Of a stretch of 64,000 nucleotides of DNA, positions 23,057 through 34,681 are shown in pieces (the stretch's first letter is position 1; the number at the start of each line of letters is the position of its first letter). The notes beneath the pieces are model-generated. The model was not told where the DNA came from. It searched no databases and saw only the letters and a program-made list of their open reading frames with translations. The translations under genes and the position numbers were made by a program. The DNA comes from Amorphophallus konjac (lineage: Eukaryota > Streptophyta > Magnoliopsida > Alismatales > Araceae): NCBI GenBank assembly GCA_022559845.1, contig CM040125.1:327491829-327555828 (forward strand), in the 5' to 3' direction.

Positions 23057-24497
23057 CTACTTTACAAGGGAGTGAGACGGAATGGAGTGTAGTGAAAATG
23101 AATGGAAATGAAGTGGGAGTGGACTGAAAAGCAGGCGTCAAGGTGTGATGTGACACGCTTATGACACTAACTGTTAGGAATCCTTCCATGGGGCCAGAAT
23201 GAAACAACCTCAGATGATTACGAGAAAGGATCAATTGCTCGGACGACACTAGATTATGGAAAACGTGCACGTGGTGCACAAAGGACACCGTTGGAGAGCG
23301 ATTACTAGCCAATGTGGACGTGCTGCAACCAAGGTGAAATGAGAAAAATAAGAAGTTGAGGTAGGAATCCGATCAACGGTGCTTTCAAGGAACCAGCCTT
23401 AACGGCTTCAAAGAGAACGTAGTACTTGATTCAGAGTGGAATATCTCATGTTGATATCAATCGAAGGTGAGTGGATTCTGCCAAGACTTGAATAAAGGAA
23501 TATTTCTTATGAAGCTCAAGAGTCCTACATGATTAATGTTGGGCTAAGGGAAAAATTTAAAACAAAATAAAAGAGTAGAAAACAATCAAGGATAATATTG
23601 CTAAATCATCCAGACCTGATCAAGAACCCATATCTCTAAGTTGATATTAAGCCGAAGCTCGTTTATCCACGCATCAACTTAGAAATTAGAACCATCGTCC
23701 CAAGTCTTAGACTATTCAACGGCCTATCCATGTGATCAAGACTCTCCTAGAATTATCACTATTTTTGGTAAAAGGGAACTCAAATTCCAGGTTCATCCGG
23801 ACCACAAGGTCCTTGACATGCTATAGTAATGTAGGTACCATATAGTAAAATGCATACAATGATGGAGTGATGTTACCAAAGTGTTGCACGAGCGCTTCAA
23901 ACCTGTAGAACTTATTCCTCCTGCGCTCACAGAGGGTCAATGATGTTCATAAATATTGAAGCAAAAAAATTCAAACACATATTCAAGCCAATCAAACCAC
24001 ATGAAGAAATGGCGTCAACTTTGCTGGTTGCTAATTGCCATTAGCGTTGGAGTTAGTGAACGTGAATTCTTATAAATTAAAATGCCGAACTCAAACAAAA
24101 TAAGAAATATCATCTATTAAGGAAGACGCTCATTCTCCGCATTTTTTAAAAATCAAAACAGGGAAATCAAGAAATAGCATCCACAGAGTCAGACGCCCAT
24201 TAAAACTGCGTCCAAATATCCGGACGTGGATTCCCTGATTACTTCAAAATTTGGAAACTTACCCAGAAATGACTCTCCGAGCTTCCCCAAACCTGCTACT
24301 TTCTGACATATTCCCATATAATCACTCTTCTTTACGAGGAAACCCCTAAATCACCTCGACCTAAGATCTCCAGAATTTCTTCTTATAATCCCGCAACGCA
24401 CAGGGATCACTCTGCCACTCACAACAGCATCCATCTACTATCATTTTCTCTAGAACCTTTGCCTGCAGCTCTATTCCAGAGACAACATCCTGCACTT
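23057..24497. other. Untranslated 3' region of element D, no gene seen
   Basis: About 1.4 kb between the 3' LTR and the first antisense gene. I see no protein of any family on either strand. It holds a G-box-like CACGTGGTGCAC near 23268. Several GCGTC/GACGC dyad units follow at about 24008-24240, the same type as in the LTRs. It would serve as 5' flank of the plus-strand gene at 24498. Confidence 0.6.
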
Positions 24498-25938
24498 ATG
24501 GATCGTTTGGCTTCACGTCCGGAGAAGAGACCCAAGATGATCCTGCCTCGGATCACTGAAATCGCCAGCCATGTCGGCAGAAGAATACTCCTTAATCAGG
24601 TTTGTTATTGATGTACTAACCTTCTTCTATTTATTCACGGTTGCACTTTTCAGGGCCCCCCTTTCTACTATTATCTCCTATTTCTTCATGCCAACACAGA
24701 GAGAGCCTTTCTTCTTGCTCCTTCTGATTCTTGCTTTTCTTCTTTATCAGAACTACCCGAATATCCTTGGTGCAAGAAGATACACTAAGAACAAATGGCT
24801 TCCCCTGCTCATGTCCAAGATCACACTAGAGATGCGGTCTTATTTGTCCCGGTGGCATCTTCTAGGACTGGTCACACATGCCAAACACTACCAAAACGTG
24901 CACCTAGATTGGGCCGTGATAGGCGCGTTGCTGGAGATATGGCACCCGGACACTCACACCTTCTTGTTTCCCACATTTGAAGCCACGGTGTTGCTAGAAG
25001 AGACAGAAATGATGCTTGGGCTGAAGAGATTGAAACAAGGGGATGAAGAGAAGATGGCGTCCATGACCCAGCCTATAAGCGCCACAGAGATCCTCACCAG
25101 CCTAATTCCAAGCTCCAACATCGTGGGTCAAATCAGAATGAACAAGGGGATTAATCTGATGAAGCTTGCAGCGTGGGTGTATAAGCAAATGAGTCAAGCC
25201 AAAGAAGAAGACATGGAGAGCGTGATGAAGGCCTTTGTGATTTGCTTAGCGGGAGCCCTATTGTTCCCGACAACCGATGATTTTTTAGAAGAGCAACAGC
25301 TGAGTGTGATCAGTGCGATCTGGGAAGGAAGGAGGACGGGCCCTGTGGTCCTAGCTTACCTATACAGTGGGCTCACTTCAACTGCCACGGGTAGGCCCCT
25401 ATATGGGTCTATGTTACTTCTCACCAGTTGGGTGGATCTCCACCTCAAGTTCGACCCATGTGACGAATCTCAACAGTCATCCAAAATCTTCTCGCGGAGC
25501 CCACTTCACTATATGACAGGCGTTCTTGGACTTAGCGACAGGGTGGCCAACAGGGTGCCCGGACTGAAGCGAAAGCACTTCGAGACCATGCCCCGGACGA
25601 TGTTTACTTGTGCACCGGGCTTCCTCAAAACTCAAGACCTTCTTGCTCGACTCTCCCCAGGTGTTGAACTCCGACTCATAGGCACCACAGATTTCCTCTT
25701 GTATAATGCTCATTGGTGCCTTCCTCAACTGGGCATGTAACGCCATCACATGGAGGACGTCTCTCATTTTCCACCCATCAAGAAGAGGAACCTCCCTACC
25801 CAGGAAGATGAAGAAGAGATCAATACCATCAAAGCCCTCTGGAGGGTGTGCAAGTTGCACAAACCAGTGGAGCAGATGGAAGAAGACGGGGAGATGAGGG
25901 AATTGTATGTGAGGGAACTGAGGAAATTGAGGGCCTAA
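24498..25938 (+). pseudogene. Antisense gene 1 of element D: DUF7745 / plant-mobile-domain-like protein
   Basis: The core reads DWAVIGALLEIWHPDTHTFL and EETEMMLGL, the signature of the plant mobile domain superfamily (DUF7745-like) often carried by Tat-lineage elements. The best model has exon 1 at 24498-24599 (ATG, 34 codons, basic) and exon 2 from 24751. They are joined across a 151-bp GT...TTTATCAG intron with a GTACTAAC branch-like site; the frame is kept. A single uninterrupted reading from 24571 would translate the intron and give two false membrane segments. A TAA at 25738 interrupts the frame, which then continues for 66 codons to 25938 with an acidic, charged tail. Function of the family is unknown; related host proteins act in silencing and meristem maintenance. 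Confidence 0.72.
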
Positions 25939-26551
25939 GTGGCTCATTAATGATGTATTTTCCATTTCATTTTAATAAAACCAATCCTTTATTTTCCTTG
26001 AGCCAAATCAAGAGTGAGAACTCCCAAAATCATGAATGATTCTCTGCTATTTCAACAATTATTGCTATCAGGGAAATGGCATCCCATATCGTAGACGCTC
26101 TTTAAAAGTGCGTCCGTTACAACAGCCGCCAATTCTTTTCTATTTTCTGAGTTTTAGAATTCAAGTTCCACAATCAGCGTCTACATACGAGGACACTTAT
26201 TGGTAAAAAATTCCTTCAAAAATGTAATTTCCACAAATAACATCTCTCCACACAGACGCTCATTCTTGAAATCATTTCATTTTCAAATCGCGCCCTTTCA
26301 CAGATAGCGCCTTCCCCTAAAGGTGATTATTTATTTTAATTTTCAAAAAATAAAGATTAGCGTTCCCCATGGCAGACGCAGTTTATTTTCATAACTGAAG
26401 ATATAACGGACCGCCCCACGATCTCTCCCTCTTCTTCCTTATTCATTCCTACTCATTCAAGCCTTCCCATACTCACGAAACCCTTCTGCAGCCTCCTCTC
26501 TATCTCTCACAACCCTTTCTTCCCCTTTTCCCTAATCCCCCTTCTCCTGTG
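25939..26551. other. Spacer between antisense genes, with dyad units
   Basis: No gene. The spacer holds at least five imperfect units of the GCGTC-spacer-GACGC type (for example GCGTCTACATACGAGGACAC near 26176 and GCGTTCCCCATGGCAGACGC near 26360), separated by AT-rich sequence. The last 130 bases are C/T-rich and could be the 5' leader of the next gene. Confidence 0.6.
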
Positions 26552-29500
26552 ATGTCTACCCCGAGCAAGCGGCGTCGCGTGATGGCGCCCGACGTCATCG
26601 ACCCCGGCGACGGCGGCGAGGTCGCAGTGGAGGAGCCAGTAGAGGCAGCGGCGATGGAAGAACAACCGGCGGTGGCAATTGAGGCGGCAATGGCGGAGGG
26701 CACCGCGATGGGGGTGCTACCGACGGTGGAAGAAGAAGATGAGGAAGAGGAGACGATGGAGACCGACAGCGATGGGGAGGAGGAAGAAGAAGGAGGAGGA
26801 GAAGGAGAGGAAGAAAGAGGGGAGGAAGGCTTGGCCACGACGGTGATGGTGGTAGCGGAGATGGTGGACACAACGACGGTGGCGGCGACCGAGGGCACCG
26901 CGGCAGCGACCGAGTGATGGCCACGACCCCCCCGCCGGCCACTGCGGGGGGCGGTGGATGAAACGCCCCTGAAGAAGGTAAATCCCCACCCTCTTTTTTT
27001 CTATTTTATTGTTTTAGGATGGTTACGGTGAGTGAGGGAGGCGGGAGGAAGGGGATGAAGAAATGGCATCCATCATGGTGGACGCCAAAAGGAATGAGCA
27101 TCCACCATAATGGACTCTAAATGTTTTAATTATTTAAAAATAAAAAGAAATGACGACGTCCATGGGGGACGTAAAAAACAAAAAATGACCATTGGGGTAG
27201 ACACAGAAAACAAATTTTTTTTAATTTTTATGAGAAAATAGGGAAATGAATTAGCGGCCACCATGGCAGACGCTAAAGGGAAATAAAGGCCAGTGCGGTC
27301 GACGCAGAAAATTGATTTTTTTATTTTTTATGAAAAAAATAGGGAAATGAAATAGCGGCCACTCTTGCGTACACTAAAAGGAAATAGCGGCCATGATGTT
27401 GGACGCAGAAAACCATTTTTTTTTCTTTTTTGATGATTCCTGCTTATTGACATGTTTTGTGTTTGTGCTTTGCAGAGCGTGATGAAGACTCGCATTTCCA
27501 GGGTGCTTGTCCATGATGCTTACCAGGGGCTCCCGGAGTTTCAGAGGGAGCGGCTGAAGGAGATGGGATTCGGGCCGTTCCTCAGCATCGAGCCATTCCG
27601 CCTGGACCTGATACTCATCCAGGTATTGAGGGAGAGATGGGATAGGGTCAGTCGGGCGTTTCTGATGCCGTGGGGCATATGGTCCCCACCCTAGAGGATG
27701 TGGTTAGGATCACCGGACTGAGAGTAGACGGTGAGGCGGTGAGCGGGGTTGCCTACCCAGACTACCAGGAGCAGGCTCGCCGACTCCTGGACTTGTCTAT
27801 AGTGTCAGAGGGACCGAGAGACTGTAGGATGGTAGATAGGGCCGAGCTTATGGAGTCCCTTGGATTGGGAGGGGGACACCCAAGGATGGGTGAGTCCCTG
27901 GAGGACTTTGTAGGTAGGATGGCCGGGAGGGCTAGGGCCACTTTTGTACAGACCCCGCCAGAGAGAGAGAGCAGACTTGGACCTTAGGAGGTTCTTGTTC
28001 TTGATGATGGGGAGGTTGCTTGGGCACGAAGGGAGATGACATGAACTGTCATTTCCTGAGTGTATTGAAGGACTTGAGCCAGGTCTAGAGATATGCCTGG
28101 GGTGCGGCCCTACTGGCCCACCTCATAGCTGACTTGTCCACCGGGACAGGGAGAGAGACTACTGTCAGCGGCTTCACACCATTCCTTCAGGTATGCAAAT
28201 TTAAATTTATGCCTATGTTATATGCTTCTATTTATGCTTTGATATGACTGTGATATGCTAATGATTTGTGGATGCAGGTTTTGTGCCACTTGTACATCCC
28301 GATGGGGAGAGCCGCTGTCTTCCATCCGGAGGCAGTTCCTTTTGCCCGGCGCTGGCTCTCATATGCGACGGGGCCCCCGCACGCCTACGAGCTGGTGGCA
28401 GTGCGACGTGAGCTGCGTGACTTCCCACCATCCATGGTATGTATGTTATGTTTATGCATTTGATTTATTTCCTATCGATGCATTTGTGCTTATAATATGA
28501 TGATATGATAATATGAAAATGCAAATGCAGGTGGTGTGGACGCCCTACGTGGGCATGACTGACGACAACCAACCCTGGGTCGCGGCGGGCCGACCCTTGT
28601 TTGGGCAGGAGCTCTGGCTCCACTGCTTGAACGAGATCGAGCCGTTGCGGCTCAGGCTCGTGATGAGGACGTTGGGCCTCCACCAGGAGTGGGTGGACAT
28701 GGAAGAGCCACACAGGATCGGGCGGAAGACTCGAGGACGAGTCATGACGACAGACTGGCGGCTCCGCTTCCCTGACCAGTACGCTGACTGGCAGAGGGGT
28801 CGCACTCCGGTCTTCTCCCAGGCATAGGGTAGCGCGGAATACCTCCAGGTCTACTGGAGGACTTACAGGCGTCGGCCTCAGATGAGGCCCCGAGGGGTAC
28901 GTATGAATGCATGCTTTTGAATATTTAAATGCTTCTACATGATGAATGTATTACTAACATGTGGCAAATGCAGGATGCACGTGATGAGGTGGTGGCTGAC
29001 ATGCAGATGCGGCTGCACACCCTGGAGGCCTGCCTGGCAGCGACCCAGCACGACCTTCTGATTTTGGTAAGTTATGATTTCCTAAATGTCATGATATGCT
29101 TCCTAAAGTTAGGTGTTCCACCACTGACAATTTCACAATGTGATGCAGCGTGCCCAGTAGAGGAGAGCGGCGACGAGAGCAGGAGGGGCTTCTAGCTCGA
29201 GTGCCCCAGCCCAGAGTGTTCCAGACCAGAGTCGCGGGTTGCTTCTTTAAAGGGGCAGCTGGCAGGAGCTCTTAGACGGGCTGAGGAGGCAGAGAGGGAG
29301 CTGGAGGCCTCGATAAGTAAGAAGGATTTAGATTGATTTTAAATATTGCAGTTGTTTATCAATTTGATTTGTTTTCTTTGTGCTGTTGCAGAGGTGAGAG
29401 CTCCAGGAGGCGATGACCCGGGCGACACTAGCCGGGACCGAGCTCGCGGTCCGCGACCAGCAGCTTGCAGAGATCGACGAGGCACGACAGCGTGCCATTA

Positions 29501-30026
29501 GGGAGCTGACCGCAGTGAGGCACTTGGCCACTGAGGAGCTGGCCGAGTAGAGGTGCCGGGCGGCGCGAGAGCTTGAGCTGGAATTGGCAGAGGAGAGGCG
29601 TCGGGCTGCAGCAGAGCTGGAGCGAGCGACGGTAGAGCTGCCCAGCGTGGGGGAGGCTCTTCCCCGGGACGTGGTGGAGCTACAGCTACTCCTCAGGATA
29701 GAGTAGCGAGAGCGGGAGCGTGAGAGCGCGAGAGGGCGGAGCGTGATGAGCTGAGGCTCCGCTTAGGTGCAGCGGAGGAGCGGGCGAGGATCGCGGAGGA
29801 GTGCTACCGCAGAGGCCGTGAGCGGGCACGAGCTGAGGGGCGTCCGAGTGCCTACTCCGGTTCGAGCTTCTTCGCTGGTTCCTCCACTGTTGAGAGGAGG
29901 GAGGAGGCAGACCGGGCCCGAGCCGAGGCGTCGACAGCTAGCCAAGGGTCGATGAGGCCCCCGCGGAGTCGCCCTACATACTGGGACGGGGCAGAGAGCA
30001 GCCAGCAGAGAGAGGAGGGAGGTTGA
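26552..30026 (+). pseudogene. Antisense gene 2 of element D: multi-exon plant mobile domain (PMD) protein
   Basis: A clear PMD (PF10536-type) protein: EMGFGPFLSIEPFRLDLILI, then PTLEDVVRITGLRVDGEAV, HLYIPMGRAAVFHPEAVPFA and VVWTPYVG follow in order. Exon 1 (26552-26977) begins MSTPSKRRRV (a possible nuclear signal) and is highly acidic. Later exons are about 27476-28190, 28278-28436, 28531-28896, 28974-29066, 29149-29316 and 29392-30026; each intron shows GT and AG ends, mostly ATGCAG at the acceptor. The last exon is rich in Glu, Arg, Ala and Leu and looks like a long coiled coil. Stops (26915, several in the last exon) and a one-base shift near 27676 show it is decayed. It is a normal spliced gene structure inside a retroelement, opposite to the genomic RNA. 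Confidence 0.78.
27062..27420 (+). repeat. Degenerate tandem repeat inside intron 1 of PMD gene
   Basis: Units of about 80-110 bp start with AGCGGCCA and contain GACGC or GGACGC, then an A/T-rich run with GGGAAATGAA. The clearest copies start near 27252, 27352 and 27388; weaker ones begin at 27062 and 27150. Each unit carries the GC-rich dyad arms seen elsewhere in element D. Confidence 0.7.
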
Positions 30027-30245
30027 GAGAGCTAGAGAGTGTTTGACCTTTGTACCCTTCCTTCTCACTTTGTACTCATGCTTATGACAGTTACAGCTTT
30101 TGTACTTATGCATGACAGTTTATAGAAATGAACACATACTTTGTTACCTGAGTTGGCTGTTCTTTGTGTACTTGTGTCCCTTGCGTTCCTGTGCAATTGT
30201 GCTTCTCTGCATCCACTTAGATTAAACAGGTTAGTTAATCTGTTC

Positions 30246-30316
30246 GGCTTGGCCCCTTGCTAATAAGCAAGGGGCTGCTCTTCTTTGACCTTGATAAGGG
30301 GTCAAGGGGCCAAGCC
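30246..30316. repeat. 14-bp perfect inverted repeat between convergent genes
   Basis: GGCTTGGCCCCTTG (30246-30259) and CAAGGGGCCAAGCC (30303-30316) are exact reverse complements. CAAGGGG at 30268-30274 can also pair with the first arm. It sits just after the PMD gene and before the end of pol on the other strand, so it could end or process convergent transcripts. Confidence 0.75.
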
Positions 30317-31357
30317 TTTAATTAATTAAGGGAGAATAAATGAAGCAAGAATAAGGATAAAATGCAACATGCAGGCAAGCAGATGAATATTGAAAATAAA
30401 GAATGATCAAGCATCGTGCAACCAAGCAAATGATATATATTTTGTCTTTTTGTCTTTTTCCTCTTTCTTTTCTTTTCTTTTTTTATTTTTTGTTTATTTT
30501 TTCCTTTTATCCCTTTTTTTGCTTTTTGTTCGTTTTCTTTTTTGTGGATGACAAAGCGCGTATAACACGGAAAACTTACTCGCTCATTACCTGAAATTCA
30601 TTGATCATTCTTAAACAACTTAACAAAGGATCAACGTGCTTACTTGATGTACGACACTTCTTCCTAAACTTATCTTCACCGCTCCTTGAGCTTAGAGCGT
30701 GCCTCAGTGAGAGACGGAAGACAATAATGAGGAAAGTTTACGAGGAAGGTAGAAAGGTTTGATGGATGCCCTTGCCTCACCCTATTGCCCGTTGGGGTTC
30801 GATCTTTGGCTTAGGGTGACTTTAGTTGCCCATGCCTTACTAATACATGCTTACGCCCAGGGTTTTCCCTGCGGGGACTTTGCCCGCTTGACATGTTCAA
30901 AAATTTTCAAAGGATTTCCTTGTGCATGCTTATGCCCAAGGTTTGCCCTGCGAGGACTTTGCCTCTCTTGACATGCTATTTTGACTTTGAGGTTAGCTTA
31001 AGGCTTTCGCAGATGTTCCCTTTTGGGCCTTGACTTCCACTTACTAGGGCGGCGAGTAGGCTCAGTGGTCTGACTAAGCCCTAACTTCCCCCCGCATAAA
31101 TCGAAGAGAATAGAATGAGTTACACTTTCCAATGTTGGTTTGGTTTGGACTTGCCTTGGATTCTATGCCGTACGAGATTTAGGGGTAAGCGTGGAATGTG
31201 TGTGTGTGTTGACCCATTTGTTAAATTGTTAAGAGTGAGGAATCAATTAGAGATATTGATCTTTCATGCTTGTCATGATACACACACAATATCAGCCTTT
31301 TTCTTTTGGTTTTTCTCCTTTTTATTGGCTTTTTCTTTTCTCTTTTTTGTCTTTTTA
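30317..31357. other. Region between PMD gene and integrase end, no gene seen
   Basis: About 1 kb with strong pyrimidine runs on the plus strand (30430-30545, 31300-31360) and an imperfect direct repeat of about 75 bp (near 30848-30905 and 30930-30985, both with GGACTTTGCC). No protein similarity on either strand. Confidence 0.6.
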
Positions 31358-32457
31358 TCAGGGGTAATATTTCTTTAGGTACAAACCATTCCAGGGGTGA
31401 GCCAATTTCTCCCCATATGCATTAACCAGTTGATATGCAATACCAGGATATGCTTCTTTTATTACATACAGCCCTTCCCAGTTTGGTTGGAGTTTTGAGC
31501 GTGGTCCTCCTGGTTTTACAAAGATTCTTTTAATGACCATTTCACCGACCTTAAATTTTCTCTCAATCACTTTCTTTTGTTAAAATCGTGAAAGCCTGTT
31601 TTGATACACCCTTGCATGTTCAGCGGCGGCCAGACGCCTTTCATCTAAGAGTTCCAATTGTTCGAGGAGAGACTCGCGACGCTCGTCAATTGATAACTCC
31701 TTGTCCAACTGAACCCTAAGAGAGGGTACAAGAATCTCATAGGGACTACCGCCTCCATTCCATAAGTGAGGGCAAAAGGAGTCTGCCCAGTGGGTGTACG
31801 AATGGAAGTGCGATAGGCCCATAGAGCTTCAATTAGCTTCTCTGGCCAATCTGCGAATTTGTTAGCTTCACATGTTTTCTTGATGATTTTAATGAGAGTT
31901 TTATTTGTTGTCTCTGCTTGTCCATTGTCCTGTGGATAATAAGGAGATGAATGATGCAATGCAATGCTATACCTATTGCAGAGATCCTGAAGCTCTTGAG
32001 AGATGAATTGTGGTCCGTTGTCGGTGATGATGGTACTTGGGATGCCGAACCTTGCGATGATCTTCTTCATGATGAATTTGAAAATTATTGATGCTCTAAT
32101 CTCCACGTGGGCTTCTGCTTCCGCCCACTTGGTGAAGTACTATGTGGCCGTTAGTATGAAAGATTTAGGTTTGGCAAGGAGGTTAGAATCACCGAGAGGT
32201 CCAATGATATCGAAAGCCCATATGGAGAAAGGCCATGGGGAAGACATAGGATGGTGTGAAAAAGTAGGAGAATGAATCTTGGCGGCATGCAGTTGACACT
32301 TGACACACCTTCGGACATAGATCGAGCAACCCTCTTCTAGAGTGGGCCAATAGAAACCTAGCTTAAGAATCTTCTTAGCTAGCATCTGACTGTTAACATG
32401 GCCACCACACACTCGGAATGTGCCTCTTCTACAATCTTCAAGATTCATCATCATCAA
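31358..32457 (-). pseudogene. Integrase of element D
   Basis: Read on the minus strand. A zinc-binding segment ends in CVKCQLHAAKIH, and the first catalytic Asp lies in FDIIGPLG. Core motifs ITDNGPQFIS and YYPQDNGQAETTNKTL supply the second Asp and Glu, and RTSIRTPTGQTPFALTYGME follows. A C-terminal piece (FKVGEMVIKR to LAHPWNGLYLKKYYP) reaches 31358. At least two frame changes separate these blocks (near 32140 and 31640). It would insert the cDNA into the genome. It lies directly downstream of RNase H, as in all Ty3/gypsy elements. Confidence 0.9.
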
Positions 32458-32844
32458 GGCACCTTAACAAAACACCGGTGAGACCCCTTCTGTAGAGCAC
32501 ACCACCAACCAAAGTATATCTCTGATCCACTCTTCTAATGGTTTTCTTCTCTTTTGTCATGACCTCCCCACGATAGGACTGATCATAGCAGTACCTGGCA
32601 ATCTCATAGTACCATGGCTTCTCTTCATCGGCCAGTTCTTCTTCCCAATCCATTAGCATAATTTCCTTGCTTTCGATGATTTTCCCTCCTTGACCTTCTT
32701 AAGCACCTTCTCTTTAACACTAAGAAAAGCTGGGTCCTTAACAGCTGGAGCGTGGCACTTATGAATGATAAGGGAGTGGAAGTCCCGTTCAGGGAGGAAA
32801 ACCAAGGAAGAAGCGAGGGAAGCAAGAGCATCAACCAGAATGTT
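32458..32844 (-). pseudogene. RNase H-integrase linker of element D
   Basis: Short overlapping minus-strand frames here continue the archaeal RNase H end and lead into integrase (a WYYEIARYC stretch near 32600 and VDQRYTLVGGVLYRRGL near 32500, typical of the Tat-lineage linker). Several stops and shifts. Confidence 0.7.
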
Positions 32845-34506
32845 CTAATTGCGAGGAATGTGGACAAAGATTAATTTAGTGAAGAGCTTGGCATAAGCAG
32901 AGGCCAGTTCCTGGTAAAGTTTAAGCTTAGGATCGATCGTGCGATATTTAACGAGCACTTGGCGAAGAATAAGCTGACTATCACCCACAATCCGGAGTTG
33001 GGTGACACCAAATTGATGAGCGGATTGGAGACCGACAAGAAGAGCTTCATACTCAGCTATGTTATTGGTGACAGGAAAGGTGAGCTGAGTAGCAAGTGAG
33101 ATGGTGACACCCTCAGGCATTAAGAGAACCATGCCAACACCTCTACCGAGAGAGTTCAATGCTCTATCAAAATGTAATGTCCACATCGGATCTGAAGGTT
33201 GATTGATGGACATTATTTCTTCATCTGGAAACTCTGAACGAACATGATCAAATCGAGGGATAGGATGATGAGCAAGATGTTCTGCGATGGCATAACCTTT
33301 AATCGCCTTTTGTTGAATGAAAGTGATGTCAAACTGGGAAAGGAAGCTTTTCCATCGTGCTAATCGATCTATAAGGACTAATTTTTCAAGAAGGAACTTG
33401 ATAGGATTCATGCGCGAGATGAGGTGAACCTCGTGAGCTAAGAAATAATGCTTAAGTTTTTGAACTACCCAGACTAGGGCTGCACAGGTCTTCTCCATGG
33501 CCGTATATTTCTGCTCACAGGGGTTGAGGATTTTAGACAAGTAGTAGGTTGCCCTCTCTTTACCTTCTTCATCAACCTGCGCTAGGATAGCACCCACTGA
33601 TTCGTCCAGGACAGAAATGTAGAGAATGAGTGGTTTGCCCGGAACTGGCGGCCTCAGGACAGGAGGACTGGCCAAATAGTCCTTTAATCCATCAAAAGTT
33701 GCCTGACACTTGTCATCCCAATTAAACTTAACTCCCGACTTAGTGAGTTCGTAGAATGGCCTGCACCTTTGTGAGTGCTGGGAGACAAACCGGTGTATAA
33801 ACTGTAACCTCCCGATCAATCCTCGAACTTCCTTTAAATTCTTGGGAGGAGGCATATCTCTTATGGCCTTTGCCTTGTTGGGATCAATCTCGATACCCCT
33901 TTTACTGACAATGAACCCTAACAATTTCCCTGATAAAATGCCAAACACACACTTCTTGGGGTTCATTTTTAACTTGTATTCTCGTGATCTCTGCAGAACT
34001 TTAGCTAGAGCCCCAGGATGCTCAATCCTTGTCCTTGATTTCACTACCAGGTCATCAACATATACTTCAATATAAATGTTGATCATATCATGAAAGATTG
34101 CCATCATGGCCCTTTGGTAGGTGGCTCCGGCGTTCTTGAGCCCAAATGGCATGACCACATAGCATTAAGTTCCCCACGGTGTAGTGAATGAGGTCTTTTC
34201 TTGATCTTCTTCAGCCAAGCGGATCTGATTGTATCCTGAGAAGCCATCCATGAAGGAGAGGGTCTCATACCCTGTCGTATTATCAATCAAAATATCAATA
34301 TGAGGGAGGGGGAAATCATCTTTAGGACACACACGGTTGAGGTCCTGGAAGTCTATGCAGATCCTGACTCTCCCGTCTTTCTTCATAACTGGGACAATGT
34401 TAGCTACCCAGTTGGGATAGAGGACGACTCTGATGAACCTAGCCTTATGGAGCTTATCGACCTCTTCTTTCATTTTTAACGCCATGTGAGGGTGGAAACG
34501 TCTCAA
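32845..34506 (-). pseudogene. Reverse transcriptase, RNase H and archaeal-type RNase H of element D
   Basis: The N-terminal RT block (34506-34165) holds KKDGRVRICIDFQDLNRVCP and FMDGFSGYNQI. After one in-frame stop, 34158-32845 continues with VMPFGLKNAGATYQRAM and the active site YVDDLVVKS. The usual RNase H follows (LYISVLDESVGAIL; first Asp replaced by Val in the VSD-type position). Then comes a second RNase H of archaeal type: WTLHFDRALN, NNIAEYEALLVGL and VGDSQLILRQV carry its acidic residues. Dual RNase H is characteristic of the Tat lineage. In both parts an expected Asp appears altered. Confidence 0.9.
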
Positions 34507-34681
34507 CCGCTACTTGACCGGGACGGACCCTGGTTTTAGTGTTAGCCGATGTTCTACAAGCGCAGGGTCTAATCCTGGCATATCTTCGTAACTCCATGCA
34601 AACGTGTCCTTGTATTCTTGAAGAACTAGAATGAGCGCCTCTTCCTCAAAAGACGGTAAATTTTTACTGATGAGGATAATC

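Noticed and set aside
25477..25965. 162-codon minus ORF
   Set aside because: Shadow of the mobile-domain ORF on the plus strand.
26500..26989. Minus-strand Ser/Pro-rich ORFs opposite the acidic exon
   Set aside because: They are reverse readings of GAA/GAG-rich codons of the plus-strand PMD exon 1.
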